Shown: in pieces, positions 1-5,337 of the stretch
Layout: each line of letters starts with the position of its first letter
Position numbering within the stretch: the first letter of the stretch is position 1
Assembly: GCA_028703735.1 (NCBI GenBank)
Contig: JAQVMI010000154.1
Location: forward strand, 1-5,337
Direction: 5' to 3'
DNA: 5,337 bases
Origin: Candidatus Cloacimonadota bacterium
GTDB lineage: Bacteria; Cloacimonadota; Cloacimonadia; Cloacimonadales; Cloacimonadaceae
The notes under the pieces: model-generated
What the model was told of the DNA's origin: nothing
Databases searched by the model: none
The model's input: the letters and a program-made list of their open reading frames with translations, nothing else
Position numbers and translations under genes: made by a program

Positions 1-18
1 TTTTGGTTTTCTGCTATT

Positions 19-1062
19 ATGAATAATATGAAGAAGTTCAGTATCCTTAATGTATACCAAATCCTTGTAGTAATCATTATAGCTACAATATTCAGCTCCT
101 GTAAACAAGAATCGTCGTCTATGCCTGAGGTAATTTATCCAGGATTAAACAAGTCCAATGATAGCTTAAAGGCTTTTGTAATAAAGTTTCGCCCCCAATG
201 GTATCATCAAGCACAATTTGCGGGAGTTTACGTGGCAGCAAAAAAGGGATTCTACAAAGACTATGGAATTGAGGTGGAAATTCAAGCTGGAGGACCTGAT
301 TTTCCTGCTTATGAATCCATCGAATCTGGCATCACAGATATCACTCAGCTATTTCTGCTAACTGCTTTAATCAGAGATTCCGAACGGAACAATTTGGTAA
401 ATCTACTACAATTATCCCAAAAATCATCTTTGATGCTTGTAGCAAAGAAATCCAGAGGTATTAATAACATATCGGATATGCAACACAAGAATATAGGCCT
501 TTGGAGAACCGATTTTAGAGAGTTGTCACTTATCTTCTTAGAGCAGAATAAACTGAACATGAATTTAATAAATGTTGATTGGACGATTAATCTCTTCCTA
601 CATGACGTTGTGGAAGTGATTAATGTGATGCGTTACAATGAATACCACCAGATATTACAAGCCGGTGTTGATCCAGATGATTTGTTTATTGTTCCCTTTA
701 GTGAAGTTGGCTTGAACATTGTTGAGGACGGGTTATATACCACCAGGGAATTCTATGAACAGCATACAAAAGAATGTATCAATTTTGCAGAGGCAACTAT
801 GGATGGTTGGCTATACGCAATAAATCACCAGGAGGAGACACTTGATCTGGTATTGAACATAATGCAACGACATCATATTCGGGCAAATAGACCCCATCAA
901 GCTTGGATGTTAAAAGAAATGAGAGAGGTCATTCTTGCACGTCCGAAGGGAATTGGCAAGCTCCCCGAAGCTGATTTCGAATATGCCAAGAAATTGCTTG
1001 AAAACCAAAATATTAATGCCAGTAAGCAAGCCTATAAGGATTTTATGCCTAATGCCCACTAA
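19..1062 (+). CDS. NMT1/THI5-like substrate-binding lipoprotein (ABC-type periplasmic binding protein fold)
   Basis: Predicted 347-residue exported lipoprotein that binds a small ligand outside the inner membrane. The N-terminus has a short basic start (MKK), a hydrophobic segment at about residues 12-25 and a lipobox-like IFSSC with lipidation Cys28. The binding domain runs from about residue 52 to 310. NMT1-family landmarks are WYHQAQFAGVYVAAKKGFY (61-79), the GGPDFPAY loop (91-98), LMLVAKK (139-144 region) and MRYNEYH (204-210). Length fits the family. The ligand cannot be read from sequence; relatives bind thiamine pyrimidine precursors, taurine/sulfonates or similar compounds, so a thiamine role should not be assumed. 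Start: ATG at 19 is used, but ATG at 28 (Met4) is equally possible; neither has a clear Shine-Dalgarno in the few bases visible upstream. It overlaps the next gene, a sensor phosphatase, by 11 bases and has no transporter permease or ATPase after it, so a sensory role is likely (inference). Family call is firm; function is not. Confidence 0.87.
   Translation: MNNMKKFSILNVYQILVVIIIATIFSSCKQESSSMPEVIYPGLNKSNDSLKAFVIKFRPQWYHQAQFAGVYVAAKKGFYKDYGIEVEIQAGGPDFPAYESIESGITDITQLFLLTALIRDSERNNLVNLLQLSQKSSLMLVAKKSRGINNISDMQHKNIGLWRTDFRELSLIFLEQNKLNMNLINVDWTINLFLHDVVEVINVMRYNEYHQILQAGVDPDDLFIVPFSEVGLNIVEDGLYTTREFYEQHTKECINFAEATMDGWLYAINHQEETLDLVLNIMQRHHIRANRPHQAWMLKEMREVILARPKGIGKLPEADFEYAKKLLENQNINASKQAYKDFMPNAH
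1036..1040 (+). promoter_or_regulatory. Shine-Dalgarno site of the sensor phosphatase gene
   Basis: AAGGA lies 11 bases before the ATG at 1052, inside the last codons of the upstream lipoprotein gene. It is the reason for choosing 1052 as the start of the phosphatase instead of the upstream in-frame ATG at 935, which sits deep in the upstream coding region. Its position suggests that translation of the two genes is coupled. Confidence 0.6.
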
Positions 1063-2968
1063 AAATGATGATCGCACCCTCGCCAATCAGATAATCACCT
1101 TCATTTTCTTTTATCTGGCAATAATATTTATTACATCGATAGGCTCTACCTTTTTCATATTCTCACGAATTATGCTGGCTAATTCCCGTGATTCAATTAG
1201 CCATCTTACAACTGGAACAATAAACGAAATAGACGCACGTCTTGATAAGGTGTCTGCAATTGCCCGAGATGCATACGTACTCCATACAACCAAGCTTCTG
1301 GACGAAAACACCCTTAATAGTTACATCCATGGTATCATAAACGAGTATCCCGAGATCAGTTCAGTTTGTATTGCTTACGATCCATCCCTGACAAAAGTGC
1401 CTAATGCACGAACCTTGTTTCAGGAACATAATGAATACCTGATGCGAAGCGAAACAAATACCGATTATCAGTTTATGGATTGGTTTCAGATACCATTTTA
1501 CGTGCAGAAGAATCTTTGGACTGAGCCGTGGTTCGATTCATATGCCTCAGAAAAATACCTAATTTCATATTGTCTGCCCATTTATAAAGAAGGAAAAGCC
1601 ATTGGGATAATGCGTTTTGATACTGATCTCAGTTACCTTCAAAGCTTGGTTAGTCCTCTAAGAATTAAGAAAAGTGGGTACGCCTTTCTTATCTCAAAAT
1701 TGGGCACCATAATAACTCATCCAACGGATTCATTTATCATGAATGAAAGCATCTTCTCCTTAGCGGAGTATTATGACGATGCTGATCTGCGAAAAATTGG
1801 AAAATCTATGATAGCAGGTGATGTGAACTTTGTCCAAATAAAAGGAAAATCTATTTTTCAAGATAGTTGGATTTATTTCGCCCCACTTTTATCAAATAAC
1901 TGGTCTTTAGGGATTGTAATAGCCAATAGTGATGTTACACGGGACTTAAGATTGATTCTTGTAATTCAGGTTTTCATCTCAATACTTGTTTTCTTAGCGA
2001 TTTCAATAATTGTGTATTCACGCACAAAAAACGTCTCAAAACCCCTACGAAAATTCACAGAATTAGCAGAAAACATTGGAAAAGGCGATTTCAATTCCAG
2101 CTTACCAGAAACAGGGAGTACATACGAAATTGTCCGTTTATCAAAATCATTTGGGGCTATGCAAGCATCACTTAAGGATTATATAAAGAATCTGGAAGTA
2201 ACAAACCTGGAAAAAAATAGCATTCTAACTGAGGTTAGATTCGCTGCTGAGATTCAAAAGAACCTAATTCCCTCCAATACAGAACATCCTTTTGGGATAA
2301 ACTCCCTAAGAGTATTTGGAGTTTTTGAACCTGCCAGCGAAATAGGTGGCGACCTTTACGACTATTTTATGCTGGATGAAAGTCATTTCTGCTTTGCTAT
2401 TGCTGATGTGGTGGGAAAGGGAATTGTTGCAGCCATGACCATGACCATTGTGTCAACTTTTCTCCGCAGCTCTGCAACCCATTACAGCAGTTCAAACAGA
2501 ATATTGCAGGAATTGAATAATTACCTTTGCTACAATAACATTGAAGCAAATTTCGTAACTGTTCTTTTGGGTATTATAAATATCAATAACGGAGTATTGG
2601 AGTTTTCGAATGCTGGTCATGTTCCCATGTTTATAAGGAAAATGGATAGAACCTACAAGAAATTCAGTGAAACTCATACCACTGCAATGGGTGTTTTCGA
2701 GAATTTACCAATAGAGAAAGAAACTGTTCAATTAGACATTGGTGATGAGATAATACTATTTACAGACGGCATAACTGAAGCTATGAATGCGAACGATGAG
2801 TTTTTGGGAATATCGGGTGTAGAAGAGATAATCTTGAAACTGGGCAACCCAGACCCAGAGAAAAGTGCAAACACAATTTTACAAAGAGTGCACGATTTTG
2901 CCAGTAATAAGAGTAGCAGAGATGATATTACAATTCTGGCAATAGACTACAGACATCCAAATCGATAG
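1052..2968 (+). CDS. Membrane sensor phosphatase: dCache, HAMP and SpoIIE/RsbU-type PP2C domains
   Basis: Predicted 638-residue inner-membrane serine/threonine phosphatase. Order of parts: TM1 (about 14-37); extracytoplasmic double-Cache sensor (about 40-298) with the DWF (143-145), W156-TEPWF-D162 and GYAFLIS (209-215) features of dCache_1; TM2 (about 301-322); HAMP (about 323-378) with its conserved proline P331; a helical linker ending in EIQKNLIP (400-407), typical of RsbU relatives; and the SpoIIE PP2C domain (about 420-634). The acidic metal-binding residues are all present: GGDLYD (D434, D437), ADVVGKG (D452), FTDGITEA (D572) and RDDITI (D624/D625), so it should be catalytically active. 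Known relatives dephosphorylate STAS anti-sigma antagonists in partner-switching pathways; no such partner is encoded here. Start at 1052 rests on the AAGGA site and on the 11-base overlap with the lipoprotein gene; Met at 935 would add 39 unlikely residues. The overlap implies the lipoprotein is its ligand-binding partner (inference). Architecture is secure; the signal is unknown. Confidence 0.92.
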   Translation: MPTKNDDRTLANQIITFIFFYLAIIFITSIGSTFFIFSRIMLANSRDSISHLTTGTINEIDARLDKVSAIARDAYVLHTTKLLDENTLNSYIHGIINEYPEISSVCIAYDPSLTKVPNARTLFQEHNEYLMRSETNTDYQFMDWFQIPFYVQKNLWTEPWFDSYASEKYLISYCLPIYKEGKAIGIMRFDTDLSYLQSLVSPLRIKKSGYAFLISKLGTIITHPTDSFIMNESIFSLAEYYDDADLRKIGKSMIAGDVNFVQIKGKSIFQDSWIYFAPLLSNNWSLGIVIANSDVTRDLRLILVIQVFISILVFLAISIIVYSRTKNVSKPLRKFTELAENIGKGDFNSSLPETGSTYEIVRLSKSFGAMQASLKDYIKNLEVTNLEKNSILTEVRFAAEIQKNLIPSNTEHPFGINSLRVFGVFEPASEIGGDLYDYFMLDESHFCFAIADVVGKGIVAAMTMTIVSTFLRSSATHYSSSNRILQELNNYLCYNNIEANFVTVLLGIININNGVLEFSNAGHVPMFIRKMDRTYKKFSETHTTAMGVFENLPIEKETVQLDIGDEIILFTDGITEAMNANDEFLGISGVEEIILKLGNPDPEKSANTILQRVHDFASNKSSRDDITILAIDYRHPNR

Positions 2969-2977
2969 ATGGCTTGC
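2969..2977. other. Nine-base gap between convergent stop codons
   Basis: The phosphatase gene ends with TAG at 2966-2968 on the + strand and meaB ends with TAA at 2980-2978 on the - strand. No strong GC-rich hairpin with a T-run is visible in or right beside the gap, so each transcript probably ends inside or beyond the opposing gene, or termination is Rho-dependent (inference). Confidence 0.8.
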
Positions 2978-4081
2978 TTATCTACTACCTGCTGAGATTA
3001 ATGTAGAAACTGCGAGGGCTACAGGCAAACTACCCTGAGATACTTTTTCTTTTAACTCTGGCAATAATTGTATAACAGCCTTACTTTGGTAGAAACTGTG
3101 CAGAACAGATTCTGCAAGTAGCGATTCGAACCACTGTATGCTTTGTTCGGTTCTACGCTTCTTAAAAGCTCCGCTATTAATTGTTGCGAGCTTGAAATCC
3201 TGGACAACATCCCAAATAACATCTAATCCATCATTAAACAAAGCAGAGCATAGAACTGCCTTAGTCTGCCAAGAATCTGTGGCATGGCGTATATAGTGCA
3301 AGGCATTACTAAATTCTTGTTTCGCTAACTCCGCTCTTTGAATATTATCACCATCCGATTTGTTGATTACAATCAGATCGGCAAGTTCAATAATGCCTTT
3401 CTTAATACCTTGCAATTCGTCTCCTGCTCCGGCAATTTGCATCAACAAGAAGAAATCTACCATGGATCTCACTGTTGTTTCTGATTGCCCTACTCCAACA
3501 GTTTCAATTAAGATGGTGTCATATCCGGCTGCTTCACAGAGAATAATTGATTCTCTTGTTTTTCTTGCGACTCCCCCCAAAACACCGGCACTGGGTGAGG
3601 GACGAATGAAGCTCGCAGGGTGGCAGGATAGCTTTTCCATGCGGGTTTTATCTCCCAAAATACTACCTTTACTAATACAGGAACTGGGATCAATCGCAAG
3701 AACGGCAACTTTATGCCCTTTCTCGATTAAGCTTAATCCAAAATTCTCGATAAAAGTGCTTTTACCAGCACCTGGAACACCTGTAATTCCTATTCTGATG
3801 GATGCACCCGATAGGGGCAGAAGCTGATTCAACAACTCCTGCCCCATCTGGAAATGCTTTTCAGAATTACTTTCTATTAGTGTGATAGCCTTTGATAACA
3901 AGGTTCTGTTAGAATCTCGTACACCTTCCACAAGTTCACTTAACTCATACTGTCTGGCTGTTTTCTTGTTGTCTCTGTTTGACATTGGATTCACTATAGT
4001 ATTCTCACCAGAGACAATTCTGCTGGCAAACTCTGAACCAGAGTTAAGTGGAGCCCATTCGGGTTTACGCTTATCGCTCAT
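2978..4081 (-). CDS. meaB: MeaB, methylmalonyl-CoA mutase-associated G-protein chaperone
   Basis: Cytoplasmic GTPase of the MeaB/ArgK family (SIMIBI class), 367 residues, which protects the mutase from inactivation and gates adenosylcobalamin loading and exchange. Visible motifs: P-loop GVPGAGKST (101-109); [18 protein letters not shown] (131-148), the family's switch I region; ETVGVGQSE (193-201, switch II); [12 protein letters not shown] (218-229), the switch III segment that couples to the mutase; base-specificity NKSD (240-243); and CSAL (278-281, G5-like). The C-terminal helical part (about 290-367) corresponds to the dimerisation arm. The N-terminal stretch of about 45 residues before the helical region is somewhat long; Met33 is a possible internal start, but the ATG at 4081 overlaps the mutase stop as ATGA, the classic coupled arrangement, and is preferred. 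It lies directly behind the mutase gene, which settles its partner. Older ArgK labels (arginine/ornithine transport kinase) are wrong for this family. Odd point: the usual T-R-S-G-G-like stretch after DPSS reads C-I-S-K-G. Confidence 0.96.
   Translation of the reverse strand: MSDKRKPEWAPLNSGSEFASRIVSGENTIVNPMSNRDNKKTARQYELSELVEGVRDSNRTLLSKAITLIESNSEKHFQMGQELLNQLLPLSGASIRIGITGVPGAGKSTFIENFGLSLIEKGHKVAVLAIDPSSCISKGSILGDKTRMEKLSCHPASFIRPSPSAGVLGGVARKTRESIILCEAAGYDTILIETVGVGQSETTVRSMVDFFLLMQIAGAGDELQGIKKGIIELADLIVINKSDGDNIQRAELAKQEFSNALHYIRHATDSWQTKAVLCSALFNDGLDVIWDVVQDFKLATINSGAFKKRRTEQSIQWFESLLAESVLHSFYQSKAVIQLLPELKEKVSQGSLPVALAVSTLISAGSR
4078..4081 (-). other. ATGA stop/start overlap joining mutase and meaB
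   Basis: On the - strand the meaB ATG (4081-4079) shares bases with the mutase TGA (4080-4078). Only a weak GGGA lies five bases upstream of the ATG, so meaB is probably translated mainly by ribosomes finishing the mutase, which would keep chaperone and enzyme in step (inference from arrangement). Confidence 0.85.
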
Positions 4082-5337
4082 CCATTTCCCAGTAATTTAT
4101 CCATAATTAGTGTAGCAGCTTCCGGTAGCTTGGTGCCAGGACCAAAAATAGCTGCTGCTCCATGTTGATATAAGAATTCATAATCCTGTGCTGGAATAAC
4201 GCCACCTACAATAACCAGAATATCTTCTCTACCATTTTTCTTAAGTTCTTCCATCAATTGAGGTAGAAGAATTTTATGGCCTGCTGCCAGAGAACTCATC
4301 CCTACAATATGAACATCGTTTTCCACAGCTTGACGAGCTGTCTCTTCCGGAGTTTGGAAAAGAGGACCCATATCCACATCAAAACCCATGTCGGCATATG
4401 CAGTGGCTACAACTTTCGCACCACGATCATGACCATCTTGACCCATCTTTGCAATTAGAATGCGGGGTCGGCGACCTTCTTGCTCTGCGAATTTATCTGT
4501 TAACAGTCTTACTTTCTCTATATCATCCATTTTTGCATACTCGCTACTATATACGTTATTTATCATACGGATGGTAGCCTGATGGCGTCCAAACACCTTT
4601 TCCATCGCATCAGATATCTCACCTAAAGAGGCACGTTTCCTGGCTGCATCAATAGCAAGCTCCAAAAGATTTCCCTCTCCTGTTTCTGCGCATTTGGTGA
4701 TAGCACTAAGCGATGCTGCAACATCATTGCTGTTTCGTTCATTGCGTAGTTTCGCCAATCTGGCAAGCTGAGCAGAACGAACAGCAGTGTTATCCACTTC
4801 CAAAATGTCCATGGGAGCTTCCTGTTCAAGGCGATACTTATTAACACCTACAATTGTGTCGGCACCAGAATCTATCTTAGCCTGACGTCGGGCAGAAGCC
4901 TCTTCAATTCGCATTTTGGGCAATCCTGTTTCGATTGCTTTTGCCATTCCACCAAGTTTCTCTACTTCCATAATATGGTTCCAGGCTTTGTGCATCAAAG
5001 AATCAGTTAAAGATTCTACATAATAAGAACCTGCCCACGGGTCTATAACTTTGCAAACTCCTGTCTCATTCTGCAAATACAGCTGGGTATTACGTGCAAT
5101 TCTGGCAGAGAAATCTGTGGGTAAGGCTATTGCTTCATCCAATGAATTAGTATGCAGCGATTGAGTATGCCCCATTGTGGCAGCTAAAGCCTCAATCGTA
5201 GTTCGGATTATGTTATTATAGGGGTCCTGCTCCGTAAGGCTCCATCCGGAGGTCTGTGAATGAGTTCTAAGCGCCATGGACTTGGGATTCTTAGGGTTAA
5301 AGTCTTTAATAATCTTTGCCCAAAGAACTCTTGCACC
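4078..5337 (-). CDS. scpA: Methylmalonyl-CoA mutase, catalytic (large) subunit, C-terminal part (5' end outside window)
   Basis: Last 419 residues of the adenosylcobalamin-dependent mutase that interconverts (R)-methylmalonyl-CoA and succinyl-CoA; also named mutB or mcmA. The frame stays open to the right edge, starting [10 protein letters not shown], so the Met at 5277 is internal; about 300 residues of a usual 710-730 are missing. Numbering from the edge: residues 1 to about 230 are the end of the TIM-barrel and the linker, with the near-invariant [19 protein letters not shown] (24-42), a LHTN-containing segment and GGMAKAIE. The B12-binding domain spans about 288-416, with [15 protein letters not shown] (292-306): K297, D301 and H303 match the Lys604/Asp608/His610 triad of the Propionibacterium enzyme, H303 being the lower axial cobalt ligand. 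GMSSL (346-350) and VGGVIP (377-382) hold the nucleotide tail. Having both barrel and B12 domain marks the catalytic chain, not the degenerate small subunit. meaB follows with a 4-base overlap. Promoter and start lie outside the window. Confidence 0.97.
   Translation of the reverse strand, partial: GARVLWAKIIKDFNPKNPKSMALRTHSQTSGWSLTEQDPYNNIIRTTIEALAATMGHTQSLHTNSLDEAIALPTDFSARIARNTQLYLQNETGVCKVIDPWAGSYYVESLTDSLMHKAWNHIMEVEKLGGMAKAIETGLPKMRIEEASARRQAKIDSGADTIVGVNKYRLEQEAPMDILEVDNTAVRSAQLARLAKLRNERNSNDVAASLSAITKCAETGEGNLLELAIDAARKRASLGEISDAMEKVFGRHQATIRMINNVYSSEYAKMDDIEKVRLLTDKFAEQEGRRPRILIAKMGQDGHDRGAKVVATAYADMGFDVDMGPLFQTPEETARQAVENDVHIVGMSSLAAGHKILLPQLMEELKKNGREDILVIVGGVIPAQDYEFLYQHGAAAIFGPGTKLPEAATLIMDKLLGNG

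Noticed and set aside
1..18. Promoter or Shine-Dalgarno for the lipoprotein gene
   Set aside because: The few bases available are T-rich but show neither a purine-rich ribosome site nor a recognisable promoter element such as the Bacteroidetes TAnnTTTG box.
935..1051. Extended N-terminus of the sensor phosphatase starting at ATG 935
   Set aside because: It would add 39 residues overlapping 128 bases of the lipoprotein gene in another frame, has no membrane or domain character, and the ATG at 1052 has an AAGGA site at good distance followed shortly by TM1.
2966..2984. Possible terminator stem TAGAT/ATCTA across the convergent gap
   Set aside because: Only five AT-rich pairs around a nine-base loop and no T-run; too weak to call a terminator.
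3360..3827. 155-codon open frame on the + strand opposite meaB
   Set aside because: It lies wholly within the strongly conserved meaB coding region on the other strand and its translation shows no recognisable domain; it is a shadow of meaB.
4078..5277. Mutase as a complete 399-residue gene starting at Met 5277
   Set aside because: The frame continues without a stop to 5337 and the upstream residues (LWAKII...NPKS) match the mutase family, so this Met is internal and the gene is cut by the window edge.

Overview
The window carries four protein-coding genes in two convergent pairs and has almost no non-coding DNA. The DNA is AT-rich. The left edge starts just before a gene, and the right edge cuts through one. 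I see no RNA genes, insertion sequences, CRISPR repeats or phage genes.

Left half, + strand (19-2968): a lipoprotein of the NMT1/THI5-like substrate-binding family is followed, with an 11-base overlap, by a membrane-bound sensor phosphatase (TM, double Cache sensor, TM, HAMP, SpoIIE/RsbU-type PP2C). The overlap and the Shine-Dalgarno site inside the first gene suggest translational coupling. A plausible reading is a two-protein signalling unit: the lipoprotein binds a small molecule outside the inner membrane, and the sensor relays this to a cytoplasmic PP2C domain that would dephosphorylate an anti-anti-sigma-like (STAS) partner not present here. No ABC permease or ATPase lies between or after them, but what lies before position 1 is unseen.

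Right half, - strand (5337-2978): the C-terminal 419 residues of the catalytic methylmalonyl-CoA mutase subunit, with its adenosylcobalamin-binding domain, are followed with a 4-base ATGA overlap by meaB, the G-protein chaperone of that mutase. Together they serve the B12-dependent interconversion of succinyl-CoA and methylmalonyl-CoA, used in propionate production or propionate and odd-chain/amino-acid catabolism.

The two operons meet tail to tail with only 9 bases between stop codons and no convincing terminator in the gap.

Organism: the lipoprotein signal and the periplasmic-sensor architecture suggest a Gram-negative bacterium. Low GC, the SSC lipobox style and the mutase/MeaB operon fit the Bacteroidetes or a related group such as Cloacimonetes, but this is inference and the lineage cannot be fixed from the window. 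The genes belong to known families. The least ordinary part is the coupled binding-protein/sensor-phosphatase pair.
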